Origin: Tritrichomonas musculus
Lineage: Eukaryota > Parabasalia > Tritrichomonadida > Tritrichomonadidae
Direction of reading: 5' to 3'
DNA: 64,000 nt
Assembly: GCA_039105265.1 (NCBI GenBank)
Contig: JAPFFF010000024.1
Span: 992,001-1,056,000 of the forward strand
Under the pieces are notes generated by a model. The model saw nothing but the letters and a program-made list of their open reading frames with translations. It had not been told where the DNA came from and searched no databases. Positions 1-8,580 of this stretch are shown in pieces. A program made the position numbers and the translations under genes. The stretch's first letter is position 1. The number at the start of each line of letters is the position of its first letter.

Positions 1-97
1 TCCGGCTACGTTTGACAGCGGCCAATTGGTATGTTGCCTCTATAAAAATTATGTAAAAGCATAAAGTTAGGTGAAAAGGTGAAATTATGGTGAAAAG

Positions 98-260
98 AGT
101 AGTAGACTGTTACTAGCCAAAAGGGCTAAACCCCTTTCGTCTAGTAACTTTGAGAAAATGACAAACGAATGAATAATTTATGCATGATTTGAATGTTATA
201 TTTAATTTTGGAATTAATGAAAGAATTAGTGTTAGAATTTATTTTATCACCAACGAAAAA
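98..260 (+). repeat. Left terminal inverted repeat
   Basis: It matches the reverse complement of 1325-1487 almost throughout. Its outer 50 bases hold a self-complementary tip: GTTACTAG pairs with CTAGTAAC, and AAAGGG inside pairs with CCCTTT. Its inner end is TTATCACCAACGAAAAA, which runs directly into the ATG of the first small frame. Confidence 0.85.
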
Positions 261-261
261 T
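242..261 (+). promoter_or_regulatory. Start-abutting CACCAACGAAAAA motif, copy 1
   Basis: TTTTATCACCAACGAAAAAT overlaps the start codon at 260. The same string precedes the second frame (806-830) and lies inverted in the right TIR (1325-1344). Two unrelated frames sharing only this start-proximal string suggests a core promoter carried by the TIR. The CAACGA core recalls the Myb-bound AACGA-type core promoter motif described in Trichomonas vaginalis; that link is an inference. Confidence 0.5.
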
Positions 262-460
262 GTCATTTGAGAACGTTATTGAAAGAATAAATGTTTTATT
301 TAATGAAATCGTTAAATGTCAAAATCAAATGTGTGAATATATATGTAATTTCAATGAAAGTCATTCAATGAGAAAGCGTTTATACTGGACTAATGAAATC
401 AAAAAGACTCGTAAATTAATGAAATCACTAAAGACTGAACTATCAATGTATATGTTTTAA
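260..460 (+). CDS. Small element-encoded protein, unknown function
   Basis: This 66-residue frame starts at the inner edge of the left TIR, immediately after the shared promoter-like motif, which favours this ATG. The product is rich in Asn, Lys, Glu and Met, looks alpha-helical and has no signal peptide or membrane segment. It contains a cysteine triplet (C-x4-C-x3-C). It resembles no family I recognise. Because it belongs to the TIR element it is probably an accessory gene of that element. Confidence 0.4.
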   Translation: MSFENVIERINVLFNEIVKCQNQMCEYICNFNESHSMRKRLYWTNEIKKTRKLMKSLKTELSMYMF

Positions 461-490
461 TTGAATTCGTTATTTTTCATTCGTAAATTC

Positions 491-602
491 ATGAGACAGT
501 TATTATAAATATCATGAGACGGTTATTGAGATGATTCATGAGACGGTTATAAAGACATAATACGGTTGTCATTTCTGTAAAATAATAGTATGAGACGGTT
601 AT
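491..602 (+). repeat. Iterated ATGAGACGGTTAT motif between the element's two frames
   Basis: Four copies of a 13-mer lie at 491-503 (one mismatch), 513-525, 538-550 and 590-602, with spacers of 9, 12 and 39 bases. They fill the gap after the first small frame. A fifth, weaker trace (TACGGTTGTC) lies at 561. Iterons of this kind could be protein-binding or replication sites; their role is not known. Confidence 0.7.
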
Positions 603-805
603 TTCAAAGCAAAATCCGAAAATTTTGGCATCTCCATTATTGAATACCCATTCAATTCCATAAATTTTATATTTGAATACACTCACAAATGGAAAGTTCG
701 TTATTTTAATTTATTTCATTCATAATTTTATTTCATTTAACATGTCATTTATGTAAAAATTTTATGACGAAATTAATTTAATGTTAATATATTTTTATCT
801 ATAAT

Positions 806-830
806 AATTTTTATCACCAACGAAAAATAA
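806..830 (+). promoter_or_regulatory. Start-abutting CACCAACGAAAAA motif, copy 2
   Basis: ATTTTTATCACCAACGAAAA ends a few bases before the ATG at 831, repeating the string found at the left TIR border. The sequence further upstream differs from copy 1, so the match is confined to the motif. Confidence 0.5.
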
Positions 831-1346
831 ATGACAACAATATATAATGCGCCATTAGATAAAATAGTTGAATTATATAATTTAATTACCGACTCTAACG
901 ATGACTTAAATGAAATTCTATCAGCTTACGACAATAATGAAAATCAATTAAGAAATGATTTAAATGATGAAATTGCTGATGAACTATTAGATAAATACAA
1001 TTATGATGGTGATTATGAAGACTTCAATGCTATCTACTATTTCATCAAAGGTGTCAAATCTGCGGACGCTCACTGGGAATCGTTAATGAATATTCAACCT
1101 CAACCATTAATCAAACAATTACATATACCTCATGCGCCCAAACATCCAAAACAACCAATGAAATACATTGATTCTGACACATCATTCTTCAACAAGCTCA
1201 AACGTTTACCCAAAATCAATGATCCTTTTCATGATTTCAATCGTCAACAATTACAATTGAAGTTCAATCGTGATTTGCATAAACGTGATCAATCATTCCT
1301 TTCACAATTAATGCATCATCTTTCTTTTTCGTTGGTGATAAAATAA
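831..1346 (+). CDS. Second element-encoded protein, unknown function
   Basis: A 171-residue acidic N-terminal half (many Asp, Glu and Asn) is followed by a basic, His- and Gln-rich C-terminal half. No domain is recognised. The start is the first ATG after the shared promoter-like motif. Its last codons lie inside the right TIR, so the C-terminus is encoded by inverted-repeat sequence. This suggests that the right part of a larger element was lost and the frame now runs into the arm. No signal peptide or membrane segment is seen. Confidence 0.45.
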   Translation: MTTIYNAPLDKIVELYNLITDSNDDLNEILSAYDNNENQLRNDLNDEIADELLDKYNYDGDYEDFNAIYYFIKGVKSADAHWESLMNIQPQPLIKQLHIPHAPKHPKQPMKYIDSDTSFFNKLKRLPKINDPFHDFNRQQLQLKFNRDLHKRDQSFLSQLMHHLSFSLVIK

Positions 1347-1621
1347 ATTCTAACACTAATTCTTACATTAATTCTAAAATTAAAACTAACATTCAAATCA
1401 TGCATAAATTATTCATTCGTTTTGCCATTTCTCAAAGTTACTAGACGAAAGGGGTTTAGCCCTTTTGGCTAGTAACAGTCTACTACTAAAAGCATAAATT
1501 ATATATAAAGTTAAGTGAATTAAAATTGAATGGTGATCTTTGCTTTTACCCATAATTTTGTGAGAAAAACTGAAATTATCATTCAATTTCCCTCAATAAT
1601 AAAAAGGGCAAATTTTATAAA

Positions 1622-4600
1622 ATGTTACAATCAATCAACTTCAAAGAATACGAAAAAAATATTAATAACTATGAAGTTGTTGGAGAGCTTAACAATACAA
1701 ACTATAGCAATGTATATTTAGCTCGTGACAAATCATCTAATGAACAATATGCAATTAAAGTGTTAAAACCCAAACATGGAGATCCAATGCATGAAGAAAG
1801 AATCAAAAGAGAAATAGAAATTATGATATCTTGTCAACATCCTACAATTGCACAAATAGTAGGTTATTCAACCACTGATTTTTCAGGTGCAAAAAACACA
1901 TCAATTATTACAAAATATTGGCCTAAAGGTAATTTAAGCGAAATTATCGAAAAATCGAAAAAAGGATTAAGCGAATTAGTATTTGACAATACCAAACGAC
2001 AAATTATTTTAATTGGGGTTGCCAAAGCGATGATGTTTCTCCACCAACACCGAATTATTCATCGAGATCTAAAACTCGAAAATGTATTAATAAATGATAA
2101 TTATGAACCACTGCTTACTGATTTCAATCTTTCCAAGATTTGTGATCCTACTCAATCGATGAAACAATCGGCTCAATATGGGTCCCCATATACAATGGCA
2201 CCAGAAATTTTTGCCTTAAAAACTATTTATGGATTCAAGGCGGACGTTTATTCCTATGGAATTTTGATGTACATGGTGATATTTGACGAATACCCGTTTC
2301 CAGAGCTCATAAATGAAGAAATGGACGAAAACCTTAACAAAAAAATGAAAGAAAGTGACTTCAAAGTAAAATTTCCATATTCAATAAAACCGTCATTTGA
2401 AAAATTGATAGAAAAATGCCTTTCAAAAGATCCAATTGAAAGACCCACTTTTTCAGAGATTTACAACGCACTAACTGATGTTAATAATAAAGATTCTTGC
2501 ACGTTGGAGGATGTTGATGACGACGAAGTTAACTTGTATTTGGACTCGATAACCGAAATAAATCCAGTGAATGACGTTTATTTATTGCGATTGGAATTTG
2601 ACAAGCTTAGAAATGAGAACCAAACTTTGAAGAAGTTTCAAGAACAAGTGATCAGATCTAACGAATATTATAAAAAAGGATATGATAATATGAAAAACGA
2701 TAGAGATCAGTTAGATAAACGTGCGACACGATTGGAGAAAATCATTCAAAATTTGTTACCTGGCATAACGGACGAAAATGACGTTATTTGCATTCAAAAC
2801 ATGATTGAAAAGTTTGTTATAAAATCAGGTGAAATTAGAATTATTATTGAAGGAATAATCATTGAAACCGTTTCTCTTCAAGAGTTCTTTAATCAGTTGA
2901 TTTCAAAGTCGCCTCTTTTGAAGGAATTAATGAATAGACTAAATTCTTTAGGCAAGCTTGTTGACCAGCTTCAAAACGAGCAGAAAGCAATCGGCTATAA
3001 CAATAATGCCAATGACTATGAGCATCTTCTCTCGTTGATCAAAGAGCTTCAAAATAAAGTCGATTCAATTACTTTGCAAATCGATGATCTTCAGAACAGG
3101 AAGAAATCAATGAAAGACAATGGAGAAGAAGAAGATGATGAAATCATGCCATTAATCAACCAATTGAAAGAAAAAGTTACTTCTTTAGAGAAACAAAATG
3201 ATATCTTTAATCAAGCTTTACTTGATCGAGCTCAAAAATTCAGAGATGAAACAGAAAAAATGAGACAAGAATTCAAAGAAGAATACAGTAATTTAAAGCA
3301 GGAATTACTTGAAGAAAATAATTCATTAAGAGAAGAATTTCTAGAAGAAAGTGACACACTAAAACAACAAATATTGGATGAAATGAAAGAAGAAAACGAA
3401 AAATTAAAGAAAAATCTTAATGATGAAAATGAAAGTGCAAAACAAGAATTGAGAATTGAAGTTGATAAAATAAAGCAAGAATTGATTGACGCCAAAAACG
3501 AGCTTACTAATAAAATGCAACAATATCTAGCAACAAATGAAGCCACAATAAATCAGATCAATTCAAATAGCAACAATAATAACGATGTATTGTCAATGAT
3601 CAAAGACCTGCAAGAGAAAATAAACACAATCAACAAAGAGAACAAACTCTGGAAGCAAACAATCACTAGTCATAAAATTGAGTTCAAGAAACAGAACCAA
3701 CTTTTACAAGACTTGCTAAAAGAACAAAAAGAAGAATTACAAAACAGGATCAATCAAATTGAGACATCATTAAAAGAAGGAGAAATAAACAATAAAATAC
3801 AAATCACATCCTCTTCAAACGACAACAATAGCAATGAAAACAATAATTTATTTGCTTTGATTAAAAATATGCAGGATAAATTGAATTCTTTGTCTGACGA
3901 GAATCAGAAATTGAAGGAGTCATTGCACAACCAGACTCAGATCTTAAAAGAGAAGCTCATTAGAGTTGAGAGAGAAGCAGAAGAAAAAGTAAAGGACATT
4001 GAAAAGTCGCTTCATGAAGAGTATGAAAACAAGATGAATGATAACAACAACTCGTTATTTTCTATACTGAATCAACTACAGGACCAAATCAGACAAGTTG
4101 ATGAAAAAAGCACCCAACAAGCAAACAGTCTTTCTGAAAGTTTCAATTCAGAAATAAGCAGACTTTCATATAAACTTAGTAATGAAATTCAAGACTTGAA
4201 AGACAAACAAAATCCACCAAAAAAAGATTCCCCAATATTTGATTCATCAAAGAACAAAATGGACAAGAAGCCAACAATTGCTAAATCATCGAGCAAGGGT
4301 CTTACTTTTCCAAAGCTCAGTCCTCGAAACATATTGAATCCAATGAAGAGCGATATATTTAAGCCGAAAAAGTCTGACAATGAAGATGAAGACACGTATA
4401 ATGAGAAGTTGTATCAAGAGAACCTGACAAATCTTCGGAATTATTTGAGAAGAGTTGACAAGTACGCTGACTTTGATTCATGTTTTGATATTCAGAACAA
4501 TTTCATGGTCAGAAGACTCAAAATTCACTCGACTGCCGTTGATTTATTCAACAAGGATTCTTCATTGAATTCAAATGTCTTTAATTCAATGGTTAGTCAG

Positions 4601-5407
4601 TTTAATTACATAACCGTTGAAATTAAATACCCAACGGATTGGTTTGACAAGATGTACGACTTTTTGTTGAATTCATCCAAGCAAAACAAGAACCAAACAA
4701 TGATATTCAATTTGATTGTGAAAGATTTGAAGGGTGTCAAAACCGTCCTGAATGAAAAGAAGAACATTGAAATAGTCAATATAAGTGATCCAATCCAAAC
4801 GGTTGGTCAAGAGACATTCAGCGAATGCTCGAATTTGATATCAATCAACACATCACCTTCGGTTGAGACGATAGAATTCGACGCTTTTTATAACTGCCAA
4901 AAATTGTATTCTGCAATGCTATCGTCTGTTGTTACAATTTGTGATCGTTCCTTCTGTGGCTGTTTGTCGTTGAACCAATTGACAATTCCTTCAACAACTA
5001 CGACAATTGGAAACATGGCGTTTAAACGATGCATTTCATTGGAAGTTGTCAATTTTAATCCTTGCTCGAAACTGAAGTCGATTGGCAACTTTGCCTTCAA
5101 TAATTGCGATAAATTGAAGATAATAAGAATTCCGTCTTCTGTTGTCTCTATCGGAGATGACTGCTTCAAAAGTTGCCCATGTCTGTGCAACGTTTCTTTT
5201 GAATATAGGTCGAATTTGGCCTCTATTGGCGAAAATGCATTCAGAAGTTGCTCTGGCTTGACTGAAATTGAAATTCCTGCCTCTACAAAATCTATTGGCT
5301 CAGATGCTTTTTATGAATGCTCATCGTTGGCTAAAATGACTCTTCCATCTTCAATTGATACTCGCAAGATTGGTGTGCGTGCGATTGTGAAAGTTGTAAA
5401 AATATAA
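1622..5407 (+). CDS. Ser/Thr protein kinase fused to coiled coil and BspA-type LRR
   Basis: The product has 1261 residues in three parts. Residues about 16-285 form a protein kinase domain with the ATP lysine in YAIKVLK (K46), HRDLKLENVL (HRD 147-149), a metal-binding motif that reads DFN instead of DFG (167-169), and APE at 193-195. The glycine loop is poor. Residues about 310-900 are a long charged coiled coil with Asn-rich breaks, followed by a basic Ser/Pro linker. Residues about 1050-1255 are LRR_5 repeats with the usual I-P-S-S-V-x-S-I-G-x-x-A-F-x-x-C-S-S-L pattern, ending in VKVVKI. No signal peptide is present, so it should be cytosolic and the LRR is probably a protein-binding tail. 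Activity is likely but uncertain given DFN. The ATG at 1622 is the first in frame before the kinase. Confidence 0.85.
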   Translation: MLQSINFKEYEKNINNYEVVGELNNTNYSNVYLARDKSSNEQYAIKVLKPKHGDPMHEERIKREIEIMISCQHPTIAQIVGYSTTDFSGAKNTSIITKYWPKGNLSEIIEKSKKGLSELVFDNTKRQIILIGVAKAMMFLHQHRIIHRDLKLENVLINDNYEPLLTDFNLSKICDPTQSMKQSAQYGSPYTMAPEIFALKTIYGFKADVYSYGILMYMVIFDEYPFPELINEEMDENLNKKMKESDFKVKFPYSIKPSFEKLIEKCLSKDPIERPTFSEIYNALTDVNNKDSCTLEDVDDDEVNLYLDSITEINPVNDVYLLRLEFDKLRNENQTLKKFQEQVIRSNEYYKKGYDNMKNDRDQLDKRATRLEKIIQNLLPGITDENDVICIQNMIEKFVIKSGEIRIIIEGIIIETVSLQEFFNQLISKSPLLKELMNRLNSLGKLVDQLQNEQKAIGYNNNANDYEHLLSLIKELQNKVDSITLQIDDLQNRKKSMKDNGEEEDDEIMPLINQLKEKVTSLEKQNDIFNQALLDRAQKFRDETEKMRQEFKEEYSNLKQELLEENNSLREEFLEESDTLKQQILDEMKEENEKLKKNLNDENESAKQELRIEVDKIKQELIDAKNELTNKMQQYLATNEATINQINSNSNNNNDVLSMIKDLQEKINTINKENKLWKQTITSHKIEFKKQNQLLQDLLKEQKEELQNRINQIETSLKEGEINNKIQITSSSNDNNSNENNNLFALIKNMQDKLNSLSDENQKLKESLHNQTQILKEKLIRVEREAEEKVKDIEKSLHEEYENKMNDNNNSLFSILNQLQDQIRQVDEKSTQQANSLSESFNSEISRLSYKLSNEIQDLKDKQNPPKKDSPIFDSSKNKMDKKPTIAKSSSKGLTFPKLSPRNILNPMKSDIFKPKKSDNEDEDTYNEKLYQENLTNLRNYLRRVDKYADFDSCFDIQNNFMVRRLKIHSTAVDLFNKDSSLNSNVFNSMVSQFNYITVEIKYPTDWFDKMYDFLLNSSKQNKNQTMIFNLIVKDLKGVKTVLNEKKNIEIVNISDPIQTVGQETFSECSNLISINTSPSVETIEFDAFYNCQKLYSAMLSSVVTICDRSFCGCLSLNQLTIPSTTTTIGNMAFKRCISLEVVNFNPCSKLKSIGNFAFNNCDKLKIIRIPSSVVSIGDDCFKSCPCLCNVSFEYRSNLASIGENAFRSCSGLTEIEIPASTKSIGSDAFYECSSLAKMTLPSSIDTRKIGVRAIVKVVKI

Positions 5408-5654
5408 AAAAAAAATTTTTTTTATTGATTTTTTTGTTATTTTTAGTTAAAAAGCTTAATATAAAAATGTTTGCTTACAGAATCACCCATAATCAAAGTT
5501 TTTTATTTATGTTTTAAATTTTAAAAATAGAGCATTTTAACAAAATTTTCAACTCAATTTTTTATTAGAAAAATTAATTGAAAATTTCAATGATGACTAT
5601 TGAATTTAATTGAATAAGTGTTTTTGCAGTTCATTTTTTTTTTTTTTTTTTTTA

Positions 5655-6329
5655 ATGAATTACAATGTAATAGGAAATTCAATTGATTCTAATGATAGTT
5701 TCAATAATTTGATTGATATCAATGATTTTTATTTATCTCCAGAATTTCGAAATGAAAACATTCAGTATGAAAGAGATGAACAAACTTATCTTCTTAATAA
5801 TAATGCTATCCAACAAAATACCTTTACATTTGAACCAGGCCAAACTCATTTAGTATTAAATATCTCAAGCATGAAAGGTGATTTTTCTTTATTAAACAAA
5901 ATTTTAAGATTAACAGAAAAAAATAATGTCCAATATGAAATTTACTCAACAATAAATAGTGGTGATGAAACAATTAGCACAAATAAATCTAAAAAGACGT
6001 ATTCAAAATTTACAAATGATGAAGATAATTTGCTTAAAGGAATTGTAAATACATTTGGGCCAAAAAATTGGAGACTTATTTCAACATTTATTCCAAGAAA
6101 AACACCTAAACAATGCAGAGATCGTTACATGAATTATTTGATACCTGGTGTCAATCATTCTGATTGGTCAAAAGAAGAAGATATGTTACTTGTTCAAAAA
6201 TATAATGAAATTGGTCCTCATTGGTCTCAAATAAAACAATATTTCCCATTGAGAACAGCAAATTCAATCAAAAACAGATTCAATTATACAATTTGTAAAA
6301 ATTTAAATAATATAAAAGACCAAATTTAA
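5655..6329 (+). CDS. Two-repeat (R2R3-type) Myb DNA-binding protein
   Basis: The product is 224 residues if translation starts at the ATG at 5655. An open frame reaches back to a TTG at 5610, but that stretch is a poly-T run coding mostly Phe and is unlikely to be translated. Residues about 112-162 and 163-212 are two Myb/SANT repeats with spaced tryptophans (KNWRLISTFIP..KTPKQCRDRY, then HSDWSKEED..GPHWSQIKQYFP..SIKNRF). The N-terminal half is Asn/Asp/Glu-rich without known domains. Myb proteins are a large trichomonad family that bind core promoters and stress genes; the target here is unknown. It is probably nuclear. Confidence 0.85.
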   Translation: MNYNVIGNSIDSNDSFNNLIDINDFYLSPEFRNENIQYERDEQTYLLNNNAIQQNTFTFEPGQTHLVLNISSMKGDFSLLNKILRLTEKNNVQYEIYSTINSGDETISTNKSKKTYSKFTNDEDNLLKGIVNTFGPKNWRLISTFIPRKTPKQCRDRYMNYLIPGVNHSDWSKEEDMLLVQKYNEIGPHWSQIKQYFPLRTANSIKNRFNYTICKNLNNIKDQI

Positions 6330-6692
6330 ATCAAAGATAAAATAAGGTAATCTAAACAAATCTATCAAGATATTTCTTTATTTATAAACATGATTTTATT
6401 GAAAAAAAACTTACCATCCATATTTTTCTTTATAATTGTGATGTTTGAATTTTCTCAAAAAAATTGAGAAAAAAAATAATAAAGTATTCATTTTTTCTGA
6501 TTCACATCCACTATTATTTCATTGAATCTAAAATCAAACCAGACTTATACCATCTTTTATTATAAATGTCTTATTAATTTAACCAAAAACTGCATAACTA
6601 CAAAAAATTTTAATTTGGATAAAATATAATAATTATTATATTTTTAATTTAAAAAGAATGATAAAAGATATTTTATTTTAATTTAATGCATA
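6330..6692. other. AT-rich spacer downstream of the Myb gene
   Basis: No open frame or repeat of note is seen. The stretch is mostly A/T runs with several AATAAA-like strings that could serve in 3' end formation. Confidence 0.5.
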
Positions 6693-6935
6693 AATGACTA
6701 TCATCACTGTGTTAACGATAAATTGCTCATTTCCTATTAAAGTACGATTAAAAATATTATTAAAATTACAGAATCTATTTTTTTACCCAATTCAAAACCT
6801 AAATGAGCAAAATGGTAACTGTTGTTATCACTTTTTCTATCCAGAATTTGAAAAAAATTAAAGGAGAAGAAAAAATGAAATACGTTGACTATTTGTGGAG
6901 CATCTTTCATATCTTCTTTCTTTCTCAAAGTCATA
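6693..6935 (+). pseudogene. DUF3447 gene relic
   Basis: At 6693 the plus strand reads DYHHC, as at 20030 where an ICDYHHCCPSF segment occurs. At about 6815-6875 it reads CYHFFYPEFEKIKGEEKM, which matches the CHFFYPELVQFIGEKKM segment of the pseudogene at 19985 and the HFFIPELEKFVGEEKM segment encoded at 23587-24696. The two pieces are out of frame with each other and carry stops, and the rest of the domain is missing. It is an old dead fragment in a gene-poor region. Confidence 0.7.
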
Positions 6936-7086
6936 AATCACAATTTTACTTATAATATGATAAATAATAAGAATAAAATTTCAATATAAGAGGTATTTTA
7001 TTAATAACTTATATATTCATGAAGTAAAAATGAAGCTAGTAAATCATTTGTAACTGAAGAATATTACGTTGCTTAATAACTATTTA

Positions 7087-7440
7087 TATTTGAGTAATTA
7101 TCTGTAATTGAATAGTTATCTGTAATTGAATAGTTATCTGTAGTTTAGTAATTATCTGTAGTTTAGTAATTATCTGTAGTTTAGTAATTATCTGTAGTTT
7201 AGTAATTATCTGTAGTTTAGTAATTATCTGTAGTTTAGTAATTATCTGTAGTTTAGTAATTATCTGTAGTTTAGTAATTATCTGTAGTTTAGTAATTATC
7301 TGTAGTTTAGTAATTATCTGTAGTTTAGTAATTATCTGTAGTTTAGTAATTATCTGTAGTTTAGTAATTATCTGTGGTTAAATAATTTCCAAAAGTTGAA
7401 TAAACATCTGTAATTGAATAGCTATATGTAGTTAAATAAT
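7087..7440. repeat. 18-bp minisatellite
   Basis: Thirteen identical copies of TAGTTTAGTAATTATCTG run from 7141 to 7374, flanked by diverged copies at about 7087-7140 and 7375-7440. The unit is a multiple of three. It is open in one plus frame (SLVIIC) and one minus frame (QIITKL), but no start codon leads into either. Sequence identity in the core points to recent expansion. Confidence 0.95.
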
Positions 7441-8224
7441 CATCTATATTTTAATAGTTTTTGGTAGAAAAAAGCAACTTTTTGAATCAACTTTTTTGTG
7501 GGAATGCTACCAAGTAATAATTCAAATCATTTGAGTGTAGATAAAAATTTATTTTAAAAAGTTTTATCAAAAAGTAGGTTTTCAATTTTTGACGATTTTA
7601 TATCTTTTTACTATACTGTTCATGTTATAAATTTTTTTGAACTAATCGTGAACCATATTTTCCAAATAAAATTTTAAAACTAATGTTAAAAAAAAAAAAC
7701 AAAATTTATCAAAAAAATAAATATTAGAGTAATTCTATAAACCTTTAAATCTTCAGAAAAAACCAAGAGTAGGTCAACTAAACCGTCCCGATAAAAAAAC
7801 TTATATATAGCCTTATGATATTTTTTTTATGATTGTAAATATTATATAAACTATAAATTTTTTATAAAATCTTAAACATTTTTAATTTGTTTATTATTTT
7901 TTGAGATATAATGATTTTATAAATTGAATTGAGTTGATAATATTTAAAATTGAATTAAAGAGATTTTGATTTTAATATCTTAAAAAAAAAATGATGTTAA
8001 AGAAAATTATTAGTTTTAAAATAATAAAATTATGTTTAATTATATAAAAAATAGGATTTTTAAAAATATTACAAAATTTTACATATTAATTTGAAATACT
8101 GAATAAACAAGAGTAAAGTCAATAATCTTTGATTTTTATGCTAGTTATCTGATAACTATTTGACTGAAAGAGACTTTTTTGATTTAACGTTGTTTAAAAT
8201 AAAGTAAACACATTATTAATAAAA

Positions 8225-8580
8225 AAAATACATTTTTCTAAAAATTCAGCAGTCAAATCCAAATATAAATTGTCCATATCAATTTACTACATGTTTTCCA
8301 AATAGTATTATAATATTGCGCAAAAAATTTGGGCCAGTTTTTTAAAAATTGGATTTTAACATTTTCGTTAATATTATCTAAAGATTTTCAATATCTTATT
8401 TGAAATAATTGAAGTAATACATTGATTAAATTGTATGATGTTATGAAAGGTTAAAAAAAAAAAAAAACTATTTTTTTCTTAAAATTTATCAGTCAAAACT
8501 ATTAGCCACAATTTTATGGAAATTAATACCATTTATATAATACAATAATTATATATAGTTATAAAAATTTGGGCCAGTTT
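8225..8580. repeat. Diverged tandem duplication, about 240-bp period
   Basis: Two stretches (about 8225-8340 and 8470-8580) share an order of short matches. Each begins with a TTTTTCT-AAAA-TTCAGCAGTCAAA-like string and ends with AAAAATTTGGGCCAGTTTTT. The middle is much diverged. No coding potential is seen. Confidence 0.6.

Larger units (their letters stand above)
98..1487. mobile_element. Short TIR element, Maverick/Polinton-like ends, candidate internally deleted copy
   Basis: Two 163-bp terminal inverted repeats (98-260 and 1325-1487) begin AGTAGTAGACTG and bound a 1.39-kb unit. The 5 bases AAAAG lie directly outside both ends (93-97 and 1488-1492), a clean target duplication. Long TIRs starting with AG and a 5-6 bp duplication are known features of Mavericks, which are abundant in trichomonads, but the element is far below the usual 10-20 kb and no capsid, polymerase or integrase gene is visible. 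The family name is therefore an inference. The two arms differ at only a handful of positions, which suggests a fairly recent insertion. The two small frames inside look open. It inserted upstream of the kinase gene at 1622. Confidence 0.7.
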
